Source: Methyloligella sp.
GTDB lineage: Bacteria; Pseudomonadota; Alphaproteobacteria; Rhizobiales; HXMU1428-3
Assembly (NCBI GenBank): GCA_021604645.1
Contig: BQJJ01000017.1
Span: 1 to 46,363 of the forward strand
DNA: 46,363 bases
Direction of reading: 5' to 3'
Below, piece by piece: positions 22,901 to 31,242 of the stretch (the stretch's first letter is position 1; each line of letters starts with the position of its first letter). Both the position numbers and the translations under genes were made by a program. A model generated the notes under the pieces. It saw only the letters and a program-made list of their open reading frames with translations, had not been told where the DNA came from and did no database searches.

Positions 22901-25267
22901 TTAATTGTGCAAATTAACGTGGCGCAACCGCAAGGCGTTTGCGATTACAGAGACTGAAGATAAACTCATCGCAGCAGCTGCGATCATAGGAGACAATAAC
23001 CAACCTGTTAGTGGATAGAGAATTCCTGCAGCTATAGGAATACCAGCCGCATTATAGGCAAAGGCGAAAAACAGGTTTTGTTTGATATTGGTGATAGTCG
23101 CCTGCGACAAGTTTCGAGCGCGAACAATTCCATCCAGGTTACCTTTTACTAAAGTGAAACCAGCACTTTCAACCGCTACATCCGCTCCAGTTCCCATAGC
23201 AATACCCACATCAGCAGCAGCAAGTGCAGGAGCATCATTAACTCCATCACCTGCCATAGCCACATAATTTCCTTTTGAATGGAGTTCGTCAACTAAAGCT
23301 TTTTTATCTTCCGGTAAGACATCAGCACGGATTTCATCAATACCGAGCTTTGAAGCTACAGCCATGGCTGTGCGTTTGTTATCACCCGTAGCCATTATTA
23401 TTTTTAAGCCAGCTGCATGGATGGCTTTTATAGCTTCAAATGTAGAAGGTTTAATCGGATCAGCGACAGCAATCAGACCAGAAAACTGGTTATCAATCGC
23501 AATAAACATTGCTGTTTTACCTTCATCACGAAGTTGATCAGCCTGGTGATGAAATGAAGTTATATCAAGGTTTAGTGCATCCATCATTCCTGTATTTCCA
23601 AGAGAAACTTTTTTTGTCCCAATCTTACCAGTAACACCTTTGCCAGTGATGGCTTCAAAACCTTCTGAATTGCTAAGTTTGTGGCCACGATCTTCAGCAC
23701 CCTTAATTATAGCCTCAGCTAAGGGGTGCTCTGACCCTCTCTCAAGTGAAGCTGCAAGAGTAAGAAGTTCATTTTGATCAATTCCATCGACAGGTATAAT
23801 ATCTGTGACCTTTGGCTTGCCTTCAGTGAGGGTGCCCGTTTTATCAACAATCAAAGTATCAACTTTTGCAAAAAGCTCCAATACTTCAGCATCACGAACC
23901 AGAACACCTGATTGTGCGCCGCGACCGGTTGCTATCATAATAGACATGGGGGTTGCTAGTCCTAATGCACAAGGGCAAGCGATAATTAAGACTGAAACCG
24001 CGACGACTAAAGCATGGGCTAAAGCTGGCTGTGGCCCTAGCAATGCCCAGATTACAAAGGCGATAGAAGCGACCAGAACAACAATTGGTACAAAATAACT
24101 CGCAATTTTATCAGCCAGACCTTGGATAGGTGCTCTGGATCTCTGAGCAGCTGCAACCATGTTTATTATTTTTGCTAACATAGTATCATCGCCAACACGC
24201 TCTGCCTCCATGATGATTGAGCCCGTTCCGTTTAAGGTGCCACCTGTCAATTTATCACTTTCAGATTTTTCAACTGCAATTGGTTCGCCTGATATCATAC
24301 TTTCATCTATAGAAGACCTACCTTCCAGAACAATTCCGTCAACGGGAACACTTTCTCCAGGGCGCACCCTTAGTCTGTCACCCACAAGAATATTCTCAAG
24401 CGGGACATCTCTTTCAGAACCATCAGCATTAATTCTTCTCGCCATTTTAGGAGATAAATCAAGAAGGGCACGAATAGCTGATCCAGTACGTTGCCGGGCA
24501 CGAAGCTCCAAAACTTGACCTAGGAATACGAGTGTCACAATTACAGCAGCTGCTTCAAAATAGACAGGCACCGTGCTATCTATCTCTCTAAACGATGCTG
24601 GAAATATGCCTGGGAGTAGGGCTGCAATTAGGCTGTATCCATAGGCAGCACCCACACCCAGCATAATAAGAGTCCACATATTGGGACTTTGATTGAGTAT
24701 AGAATTCCAACCTCGTTTAAAGAATGGGATGGCTGCCCATAGAATAACTGGTGTACTAAGTGCTAATTCAATCATTATCGTTGTATTTTCCCCTAACCAT
24801 TCGCGGATATTTAAGCCTATCAATGGTCCCATAGTCAGTATTAAAAGGGGAATAGAACAAATTGCTGATACCCAGAAACGCTGAGTAAAATCAATTAATT
24901 CTTCGTTAGGCTCATCGGTTGGTATGCCTTTTGGCTCTAGAGTCATTCCACAAATGGGGCAATCTCCTGGATGGTCCTGTATGATTTCCGGGTGCATGGG
25001 GCAAGTATATTCAGTTTCGGCACCAGCAGTTTTTGTTTTTAGTTTGTGCGCACCAGATATATAAAATTCAGGATCGGCCTCAAATTTATCATGACAATTT
25101 TCTGAACAAAAATGATAGGACGTCCCCTTATGGACATGTGCAGGTTTATGCTTATTTTTATCAACACTCATACCACAAACAGGATCAGTCTCTTTGGTAT
25201 CGTTAACATTCTGATTAGAATGTGTTGCATTATTTGAATGATCACATTTGCTATCTTGTTTGGTCAT
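22901..25267 (-). CDS. copA: Copper-exporting P1B-type ATPase with YHS and heavy-metal-binding domains
   Basis: This 788-residue pump moves Cu(I) (possibly Ag) from the cytoplasm. Order: His-rich N terminus, YHS-like domain (DPVCGMSV, then YHFCSENC), a heavy-metal-binding domain with YTCPMHPEI and CPICGMTLEP, eight membrane helices with the ion site CPC in IACPCALGLATP, the phosphorylation site DKTGTLTEG, nucleotide-binding MATGDNKRT, and GDGVNDAPAL. It lacks the classical CXXC ferredoxin-like domain. AAGGAACG precedes the ATG. The promoter at 25299-25329 has the geometry of a MerR-family copper promoter. Confidence 0.93.
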   Translation of the reverse strand: MTKQDSKCDHSNNATHSNQNVNDTKETDPVCGMSVDKNKHKPAHVHKGTSYHFCSENCHDKFEADPEFYISGAHKLKTKTAGAETEYTCPMHPEIIQDHPGDCPICGMTLEPKGIPTDEPNEELIDFTQRFWVSAICSIPLLILTMGPLIGLNIREWLGENTTIMIELALSTPVILWAAIPFFKRGWNSILNQSPNMWTLIMLGVGAAYGYSLIAALLPGIFPASFREIDSTVPVYFEAAAVIVTLVFLGQVLELRARQRTGSAIRALLDLSPKMARRINADGSERDVPLENILVGDRLRVRPGESVPVDGIVLEGRSSIDESMISGEPIAVEKSESDKLTGGTLNGTGSIIMEAERVGDDTMLAKIINMVAAAQRSRAPIQGLADKIASYFVPIVVLVASIAFVIWALLGPQPALAHALVVAVSVLIIACPCALGLATPMSIMIATGRGAQSGVLVRDAEVLELFAKVDTLIVDKTGTLTEGKPKVTDIIPVDGIDQNELLTLAASLERGSEHPLAEAIIKGAEDRGHKLSNSEGFEAITGKGVTGKIGTKKVSLGNTGMMDALNLDITSFHHQADQLRDEGKTAMFIAIDNQFSGLIAVADPIKPSTFEAIKAIHAAGLKIIMATGDNKRTAMAVASKLGIDEIRADVLPEDKKALVDELHSKGNYVAMAGDGVNDAPALAAADVGIAMGTGADVAVESAGFTLVKGNLDGIVRARNLSQATITNIKQNLFFAFAYNAAGIPIAAGILYPLTGWLLSPMIAAAAMSLSSVSVIANALRLRHVNLHN

Positions 25268-25298
25268 TGAGGACGTTCCTTTAATTCATTTATTATGC

Positions 25299-25329
25299 AT
25301 AATACGGTTTCCGGTTACTGGAAGGTCAA
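25299..25329 (-). promoter_or_regulatory. CueR/HmrR-type promoter of copA
   Basis: On the minus strand TTGACC and TATTAT are separated by 19 bp, the overlong spacer typical of MerR-family promoters. The spacer holds the dyad ACCTTCC-N7-GGAAACC, close to the CueR/HmrR operator. No regulator gene of this family is in the element. Confidence 0.85.
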
Positions 25330-25405
25330 GAGCTTCATCGGAGAACGTTTATTTCTTCGCTAGATATAATAAATACCAAAATGATTTAGTCATGAGAGTT
25401 ACTAT

Positions 25406-26740
25406 TTAACTGTTATCACTCTGATGAGTATAGTTTCTGTGTAGAAATAAACGTTCTCCGATGAAGATCAGAGCTATTCCGAAAAGTGCAGCATAAATCA
25501 CCATCAAATCCGTTTGTACTTTGACCATTAAGAAAGCTCCAAGCACAATGACATCAAAGATAATGGCAGAAATTAGCACAAAGCCATTGGCATTGATTTC
25601 CTTGCGTAAATAGCGGAACACTCCCCAATGCACGGCGATGTCCATGGTGATGTAGAAAATGGCACCGAGTGAAGCGATGCGGCTTAAATCAAAAAATATG
25701 GTGAGAAAAATGGCAATCACCACCGTATAAACCAGTGTATGTTTCTGAATACTTCCCGGCATTCCAAAATGGCTATGAGGTACCAGCTTCATATCGGTGA
25801 GCATGGCAAGCATCCGTGATACGGCAAAGACGCTGGCAATCACTCCGGAGATGGTGGCAACAATGGCTAGCCCTACAGTGAACCATAGGCCAAAATCACC
25901 AAATGCTGGGCGTGCAGCCTGCGCTAATGCATAATCTTTAGCGGCAATAATTTCGATAATGCTGAGATTGCTAGCTACCGCGAAAGCGACTAATGAATAA
26001 ACCACCACACAGACGATAATAGAAATAACGATAGAACGACCGACATTCTTATGTGGATCAATGATCTCCGAGCCGCTATTGGTGATGGTAGTAAATCCCT
26101 TATAGGCTAGGATGGCCAGTGCCATGGCTGCTAGGAACCCGGTTGCGGAAGTACCTTGTACAGCTGACTCGTTGACTTTAAAATTAAAATTAGCCAACCA
26201 TAAACCACCCGCTGCAAATATCAGAATTCCAGCAATTTTAATGAAGGCCATAATCAGTGAAAAAAGGCCGATCATACGATTGCCGGAAATATTAATCAGA
26301 AAAGCAAAAATCAGTACAGCAACACCCAGAGCGGTTACAATCCAGCTGCTAGATGGGATATCGAATAACTGTACGCTGTAAGTGCCAAAGGTACGCGCCA
26401 CTAAACTTTCATTTATCACCATCGAAAAATACATCAGCAATGCACTGGCAGCAGTTATAGTGCTTCGACCATAGGCCTTTTCTAAAAACATACCAATGCC
26501 CCCAGCGGATGGAAAGGCATTGGACATCTTCACATAAGAATACGCACTAAAAGCGGTGACAATGGCTGCAGCCAAAAATGCCAATGGAAATAATGGTCCT
26601 GCAAGCTCGGCAATTTGACCGGTCAATGCTAGAATGCCAGCACCAATCATCACGCCAGTGCCCATCGACACTGCGCTAATAACACTCAGGCTATTCTTTT
26701 GGTATTGTGCTGATTGCCCGTGATGTGATTGACCCTGCAT
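25406..26740 (-). CDS. APC-family amino-acid permease
   Basis: This 444-residue inner-membrane transporter has about 12 hydrophobic helices. The first carries the APC signature SMGTGVMIGAGILALTG, followed by FPSAGGIGMFLEKAYG in helix 2/3. The substrate is unknown. It lies downstream of the Cys-rich small gene and the ICMT-like gene on the same strand, so it is probably part of that operon. A permease in a copper island might supply a metal-chelating amino acid or thiol precursor, but that is speculation. GGAG lies before the ATG. Confidence 0.83.
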   Translation of the reverse strand: MQGQSHHGQSAQYQKNSLSVISAVSMGTGVMIGAGILALTGQIAELAGPLFPLAFLAAAIVTAFSAYSYVKMSNAFPSAGGIGMFLEKAYGRSTITAASALLMYFSMVINESLVARTFGTYSVQLFDIPSSSWIVTALGVAVLIFAFLINISGNRMIGLFSLIMAFIKIAGILIFAAGGLWLANFNFKVNESAVQGTSATGFLAAMALAILAYKGFTTITNSGSEIIDPHKNVGRSIVISIIVCVVVYSLVAFAVASNLSIIEIIAAKDYALAQAARPAFGDFGLWFTVGLAIVATISGVIASVFAVSRMLAMLTDMKLVPHSHFGMPGSIQKHTLVYTVVIAIFLTIFFDLSRIASLGAIFYITMDIAVHWGVFRYLRKEINANGFVLISAIIFDVIVLGAFLMVKVQTDLMVIYAALFGIALIFIGERLFLHRNYTHQSDNS

Positions 26741-26756
26741 GCTTTACTCCATATTG

Positions 26757-26933
26757 TTATTTGTCCGCTGTTCTACTCATCGTGTTTTCTCTTTCAACAT
26801 CTAATTCCATGCAGCACGAGGGTTTAGCTTCTTTCTTTACCTTAACTTTCGACTTTACTTTTTTCTTTGAGTTGCAGCAGCAACCATCGGATTCTGGCTG
26901 TTGCATGGTTTGATTTTCTTGTGTCTTTGTCAT
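26757..26933 (-). CDS. 58-residue Cys-rich, Lys-rich small protein
   Basis: A short frame starts MTKTQENQTMQQPESDG and continues with CCCNSKKKVKSKVKVKKE, then PSCCME. It holds five cysteines in CCC and CC clusters separated by a basic stretch. AAAGGAGATGGATC gives a strong ribosome site. It lies 15 bp after the ICMT-like gene and 17 bp before the permease gene, inside one operon. There is no signal peptide, so it is probably cytoplasmic. Clustered cysteines in a copper island suggest metallothionein- or chaperone-like Cu(I) binding. I know no named family. Confidence 0.7.
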   Translation of the reverse strand: MTKTQENQTMQQPESDGCCCNSKKKVKSKVKVKKEAKPSCCMELDVERENTMSRTADK

Positions 26934-26948
26934 GATCCATCTCCTTTT

Positions 26949-27596
26949 TTAATTGTTAAATAGAGTGCTCCATTTTGGAATAAATCCCGGAACATGAGCT
27001 TTGTAATCGTCCCACGCTTTGCCAAATCGCTGTTGAGAATCACGCTCTTCTTTTTTTGCTAATCTGATATACATATAGGTGAGTATCGGAAACAGGACGA
27101 GTGTCAGGATCGTTGGCCATTGCAGCAAGAACCCGAACATAATGGCAATAAAGCCGATATATTGCGGATGCCGAATTTTCTTATAAAGCCCCGTCACCGC
27201 CATTTTTCCTTCACGTTGCGCTTTATAAAGCACTTTCCACGCCGCTGATAGAACCCAAAACCCACCGCCAATGAAGACAAAACTTAATATGTGGAACGGT
27301 CCAAAATGAGGATTACCTTCCCAACCAAACATCATCTCCAAAAGATGACCTGAATCATGAGCGAACCAATTGATATCAGGGTAACTTGTTTGTAACCAAC
27401 CGGAGAACAAGTAGATGGTCAACGGAAAGCCATACATCTCAGTAAACAGTGCCAATAAAAAAGCCGAGAACGCTCCAAAGCTCCGCCAGTCTGTTTTTGT
27501 CTGTGGCATAGCAAAGCTGAACGCAAAAATAATAAATATCAGCGAATTTAAAATGACCAGTGACCAGAGGCCATAGGATCCCACAGCATGTTCCAT
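26949..27596 (-). CDS. Isoprenylcysteine methyltransferase-like membrane protein
   Basis: This 215-residue protein has about five membrane helices and the ICMT/PEMT C-terminal signature: GLYKKIRHPQYIGFIAIMFG, then YIRLAKKEE and the tail GKAWDDYKAHVPGFIP. Bacterial members occur in many copper and heavy-metal islands with unknown substrate. Its start lies three bases after the stop of the DUF2933 gene, with GAGGAG in that gene's 3' end, so the two are translationally linked. Confidence 0.82.
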   Translation of the reverse strand: MEHAVGSYGLWSLVILNSLIFIIFAFSFAMPQTKTDWRSFGAFSAFLLALFTEMYGFPLTIYLFSGWLQTSYPDINWFAHDSGHLLEMMFGWEGNPHFGPFHILSFVFIGGGFWVLSAAWKVLYKAQREGKMAVTGLYKKIRHPQYIGFIAIMFGFLLQWPTILTLVLFPILTYMYIRLAKKEERDSQQRFGKAWDDYKAHVPGFIPKWSTLFNN

Positions 27597-27599
27597 AGC

Positions 27600-27851
27600 T
27601 TACTTCTCCTCTTCATCATCGGAATGTTTTTGGCTACCATGTCCGCCGTGACTTCCGTGCATAAAGAAGTGCATTAATGGACAGGCCAGTAAAATCAACC
27701 ATATCCAGTTCTCACCTATATGCGCGCTGTGCTCCTTGGCCAGGAAATATCCTCCGACAAAAAAGAAGAAAATTACGGTCATACCAAATGATGTCTTCCA
27801 CCATGGCTGTTTGTTTTTTGGCCTGTGATAATCTTCGTGATCTTGCATCAT
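27600..27851 (-). CDS. DUF2933 small membrane protein
   Basis: This 83-residue protein has two hydrophobic segments, the second ending in LLACPLMHFFMH, followed by a Gly/His-rich GSHGGHGSQKH tail. This is the DUF2933 pattern seen in copper-resistance clusters. The His/Met groups suggest metal contact at the membrane. It is the second gene of the operon starting with the Met-rich protein. Confidence 0.8.
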   Translation of the reverse strand: MMQDHEDYHRPKNKQPWWKTSFGMTVIFFFFVGGYFLAKEHSAHIGENWIWLILLACPLMHFFMHGSHGGHGSQKHSDDEEEK

Positions 27852-27865
27852 TTAGACTTCCTAAT

Positions 27866-28228
27866 TCAGTGTTCGTGTTTTCCATGACCTTTATCTTTGT
27901 CATTTTGCCCATGCATCATGCCTTTTCCTCCCATCATGGTTCCCATCTGTTTCATGTGTTGCATCATACCGCCCATATCAATATGCATTTTTTGCATATT
28001 CTTTTTCATAGTCGGGTCTTTCATCATCTCCATCATACCCTGCATATCAGTCATCATACCGCCCATCTTGGTTTGCATCTTTCCCATTTGGTCTGTCATT
28101 GAGCATTTTTCCCCTGATGTACACATTTTCATGGAGCCCATTTGCCCATTATCATGGTTACCAGCGCTAGCTACTATCGGTGATGTTAGTGCCGTAGCAA
28201 TCAGTAGGGTTTTCAATATGTTTTTCAT
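27866..28228 (-). CDS. Met/His-rich periplasmic copper-binding protein
   Basis: This 120-residue protein begins with a clean signal peptide (cleavage probably after VASA, residues 19-22). The mature part has about 25 methionines in MGGMM/MMKD-type repeats, two Cys (KMCTSGEKC) and a His-rich end. Such proteins sequester Cu(I) in the periplasm. TGGAGA precedes the ATG. The CueR-like site at 28371-28401 lies 143 bp upstream, so copper induction is likely. Confidence 0.8.
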   Translation of the reverse strand: MKNILKTLLIATALTSPIVASAGNHDNGQMGSMKMCTSGEKCSMTDQMGKMQTKMGGMMTDMQGMMEMMKDPTMKKNMQKMHIDMGGMMQHMKQMGTMMGGKGMMHGQNDKDKGHGKHEH

Positions 28229-28370
28229 CTCTAATCTCCATTTCTAAGATAATTAATTTGATATTGATCCGAACAAAAATGGTAGGTTGTTCTCACGTGG
28301 TCATGATTTGTTTTTATGTGAATGATCATGTTGGCCATCTTGCTTGCTCAGATATGAGGTACCTATAATT

Positions 28371-28401
28371 TGCTTAAGGTTTCCGGTGACTGGAAGGTCA
28401 A
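28371..28401 (-). promoter_or_regulatory. Second CueR/HmrR-type operator
   Basis: TTGACC, then the same dyad ACCTTCC-N7-GGAAACC as at the copA promoter, and a weaker -10 (TAAGCA) after 19 bp. It precedes the Met-rich protein operon. The dyad differs from the copA copy at one of seven centre bases. Confidence 0.75.
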
Positions 28402-28514
28402 AAACTTCAATACAAAATATTTTAAACGTATCCGCCTAAATACATCTCCCTCTCAGTAAGTAAAAGAAACTATGCTGAGAGGTATGATGAAAGTACGCAA
28501 CAGTTCTAGGTAAA

Positions 28515-28700
28515 TTAACCTCCCTCATCTGTAGATATATCCAGATCAGATATAGAGTCTTCCTTAACCACAATGCTATGATCTATAGTGTTATTTCGAC
28601 TTGTAAATTTACTAATATCCTGAACGTTTACCGCTGCAATAGCATTTGCCGGGACTAAAATTAGAACAGCAATTATCATCGTTTTAAAGGTCTTGTTCAT
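28515..28700 (-). CDS. 61-residue exported protein under ECF-type promoter
   Basis: This small protein has a signal peptide (MNKTFKTMIIAVLILVPANA, cleavage after AIAA) and a 38-residue acidic mature part ending DISTDEGG. AGGAGTTCAAA precedes the ATG. No family is recognised. Its upstream region carries TGAGGG-N16-CGTATTA (28731-28759), identical in boxes and spacing to the promoter before the CnrY-like gene, so it may be a dedicated target of that sigma factor. Confidence 0.7.
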   Translation of the reverse strand: MNKTFKTMIIAVLILVPANAIAAVNVQDISKFTSRNNTIDHSIVVKEDSISDLDISTDEGG

Positions 28701-28730
28701 TTTGAACTCCTATTAATTAGGTTATGTAAC

Positions 28731-28759
28731 TAATACGGTTCTCTAGGAAAAAGCCCTCA
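28731..28759 (-). promoter_or_regulatory. Putative ECF-sigma promoter (small exported protein)
   Basis: On the minus strand TGAGGG (complement of 28754-28759), a 16-bp spacer and CGTATTA (complement of 28731-28737) match the promoter at 35380-35408 exactly in both boxes and spacing. Confidence 0.6.
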
Positions 28760-28780
28760 AAATATTTAAAATTTTGTTGA

Positions 28781-29335
28781 TTATTTCATATCGTTAAACT
28801 TTATATCACCCTTCATTCCGGCTTGATAATGGCCAGGCACATTGCAACCGAATTCCAGCATGGCTGTGTTTTTAAACTTCCAAATCAATTCCTTTTTCTC
28901 ACCAGGATTTAGATACAATGCATTTGGATCATTGTGTTCCATTTTGTGACCTTCATTTGAATTCATTGCTTCCATCATTTTGGACATTTCCTTTTGATGG
29001 GCGACTTGAATTTCAGGAGTGCCAATTGTGAAGTCGTGGGCAGACTCACCTTTATTGATAAGAACAAATTTTATGGTTTCACCATCACTCACTTTCAAAG
29101 AAGAGTGACTAAATTTTAAATCATCAGTGGCAATAATTTCTATCGTGCGATTTATCTCTGATGCTTTGCCAGGCTGTCCTCCAACAGTCATATGTGCTTT
29201 CTCATTATCATGACTATGATGACCTTCATGAGCTTTGCCAGCAGCATGAATAGGTGAAATCAGCGCTATGGTTATAACTGTTGTTGAAATTAGTGAAATG
29301 CCAGATTTTTTGTTTTTGTTCAGTAAGTTAAACAT
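28781..29335 (-). CDS. Cupredoxin-like periplasmic copper protein
   Basis: This 184-residue exported protein has a signal segment (about residues 12-32), a His-rich linker with HEGHHSHD, and a blue-copper fold. The type 1 site is visible as His in ESAHDFTI and as Cys, His and Met in GCNVPGHYQAGM. An insert with MSKMMEAMN adds more Met residues. It is likely a copper carrier or electron donor for the oxidase. The ATG at 29335 follows TGAGGT. An ATG four codons earlier has no such site. Confidence 0.85.
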   Translation of the reverse strand: MFNLLNKNKKSGISLISTTVITIALISPIHAAGKAHEGHHSHDNEKAHMTVGGQPGKASEINRTIEIIATDDLKFSHSSLKVSDGETIKFVLINKGESAHDFTIGTPEIQVAHQKEMSKMMEAMNSNEGHKMEHNDPNALYLNPGEKKELIWKFKNTAMLEFGCNVPGHYQAGMKGDIKFNDMK

Positions 29336-29397
29336 TTTATACCTCATAATACATTGATTTGTTTAAATAAATATCCGTTAATCATTGACTGGATTTA

Positions 29398-29796
29398 CTA
29401 GAAAATTCCATTCTCTCTTTGTATCTCCCTTATGTAAGAGATGATTTTTTCTACATCTGAACTAGTTACACCTTTGATCGGCGGCATATTTCCAAACTGC
29501 CAATGGTGGGGTCTAACTCCATTTTTTACTGCAAGAAAAAATGAACGATCAGAATGGTGATTGGGCTCATAATATTTATGAATAAGGGGAGGTCCTTTTT
29601 GGGTGCCGCTTCCAGACTTACCGTGACAGCCCATGCATTTTTTCTCAAAAATTTGTCGACCCTCGACAGCGACCTTCGAAAACTGTTTAGGTAGTTTTAT
29701 TTCTACAGCCACATCTTTTTTCTTAAATGTTAAGGATATAAAAAATACCGTGATGAGAATAAATCCCAGAAATACAAACCATTCATATTTATTCAT
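29398..29796 (-). CDS. Membrane-anchored cytochrome c
   Basis: This 132-residue protein has one N-terminal membrane helix (residues 5-24) and a single c-type heme site CMGCH near residue 57. The axial Met is probably in FGNMPPIKGV. It is the small class I cytochrome c form. ATAGGAGG precedes the ATG, ten bases after the multicopper oxidase stop, so both are in one operon. It may take electrons from the oxidase or cupredoxin. Confidence 0.87.
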   Translation of the reverse strand: MNKYEWFVFLGFILITVFFISLTFKKKDVAVEIKLPKQFSKVAVEGRQIFEKKCMGCHGKSGSGTQKGPPLIHKYYEPNHHSDRSFFLAVKNGVRPHHWQFGNMPPIKGVTSSDVEKIISYIREIQRENGIF

Positions 29797-29805
29797 AGTT
29801 GCCTC

Positions 29806-31242
29806 CTATATTTTAATTCCATCGCGATTGAAATCTTCAGTCGTGGCAGGTCCTACCAATGTTCCACTAGGTGGCTCATACCAACCTGGGTCGTCATAGT
29901 TTTTAATGTCTTCACGGACTTTAAAAACAGTGAACATACCACCCATTCCGATGTAATCATGAAGACCCTGAGTGCCCACCATAGGGATGCTATTTTCTGG
30001 CATGTCCATATGCTGAGCATGCTTACCCATATCTCCCATACCATTTGCTCCCATGGTCATATAGCCAGGCAATAAATCACCAACTTTCTGATCCAGTCCT
30101 GTGGTTTTAATACCAACCATATTTGGTAAACCATGTCCCATTTGGTTCATCGTGTGATGTGTCATGTGGCAATGCATTGCCCAATCACCGGGGTTATCAG
30201 CGACGAATTCAATATTTCGTGTCTGTCCAACGGAGACCAAAACGGTAACTTCAGGCCACTGTCCTGCTTCAGGAATTTCACCTCCATCTGTTTCAGTGAC
30301 CTTGAAAGCATAACCATGTAAATGGAAAGGATGATGATCCATTGCTGATAGATTACCAACCCGGATGCGTATTTTGTCGTTTAGCTTGCTGACGAGTGGG
30401 GCCGTTCCGGGAAAAACTTTTGCGTTAAGAGTAAGGGTATTATATCCACTGGAAACACTTGTGTCAGGTCTGTATGTCCCTGGCTTTATGTCCCACTCAG
30501 ACATCAAAAGTACAAAATCACGATCGGGACGTTCTCTCTTAGGTTTACGGGGATGAATAATAAACATGCCCATCAATCCCATACCTTCCTGGGTCATAGC
30601 GTCTTTATGTGAGTGGTACATAAAGGTGCCATGTTGAACCAGTTTATACTCATACTTAAATGTTTCTCCCGGTTTAATTGTACGTTGTGTTAGTCCAGCA
30701 ACACCGTCCATCCCCATAGGTAAAATTAAACCGTGCCAATGTACCGTCGTTGGTACGGCTAATTTATTGGTGACATAAATACGAATATTATCACCTTCAA
30801 CAGCTTCAATAACAGGGCCATGTACTTGTCCATTATAACCCCAACAATGCGACTTGAAGCCTGGAGCAAATTCATGGAACACCTCTTCGGCAATTAAGTG
30901 AAATACTTTAATTCCGTCGACGATTTTAAATGGAAGTGTGCTTCCATTCGGTACGACAACAGGAGTGTAATCTTTTATAGGTTCCCCTGGATTATATGTC
31001 TCTTCTGGATCAATTGTTCGTGCATAAAAAGCATTCCCGGTCGGCGTGCTGTATTTTCCAGATCCTGTAATTTTTGAGGCTGGCTTTTTAGTTTGTCCCA
31101 TATCCATTTTATGACCTGAATGGGAGCCTCTCATATCATGCCCTTCATGCTTTCCTTGAGCCAAAAGATCTTTGCTAGCCAAAGTCGCACTTGCAACTGC
31201 AATGCCAGATGTGGTTAAAAACTGTCTTCGAGATCTATCCAT
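29806..31242 (-). CDS. Periplasmic multicopper oxidase (CopA/PcoA-like)
   Basis: This 478-residue enzyme oxidises Cu(I) to the less toxic Cu(II) in the periplasm. It begins with a twin-arginine signal (RSRRQFLTTSG). Four copper segments are present: HWHGL, MYHSHKD, HHPFHLHGYAF and HCHMTHHTMNQM. A His/Met-rich segment follows the signal, and MGDMGKHAQHMDM lies near the C terminus. Its length is below the usual 550-600 of PcoA. The ATG overlaps the stop of the outer-membrane protein gene (TAATG). Confidence 0.92.
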   Translation of the reverse strand: MDRSRRQFLTTSGIAVASATLASKDLLAQGKHEGHDMRGSHSGHKMDMGQTKKPASKITGSGKYSTPTGNAFYARTIDPEETYNPGEPIKDYTPVVVPNGSTLPFKIVDGIKVFHLIAEEVFHEFAPGFKSHCWGYNGQVHGPVIEAVEGDNIRIYVTNKLAVPTTVHWHGLILPMGMDGVAGLTQRTIKPGETFKYEYKLVQHGTFMYHSHKDAMTQEGMGLMGMFIIHPRKPKRERPDRDFVLLMSEWDIKPGTYRPDTSVSSGYNTLTLNAKVFPGTAPLVSKLNDKIRIRVGNLSAMDHHPFHLHGYAFKVTETDGGEIPEAGQWPEVTVLVSVGQTRNIEFVADNPGDWAMHCHMTHHTMNQMGHGLPNMVGIKTTGLDQKVGDLLPGYMTMGANGMGDMGKHAQHMDMPENSIPMVGTQGLHDYIGMGGMFTVFKVREDIKNYDDPGWYEPPSGTLVGPATTEDFNRDGIKI

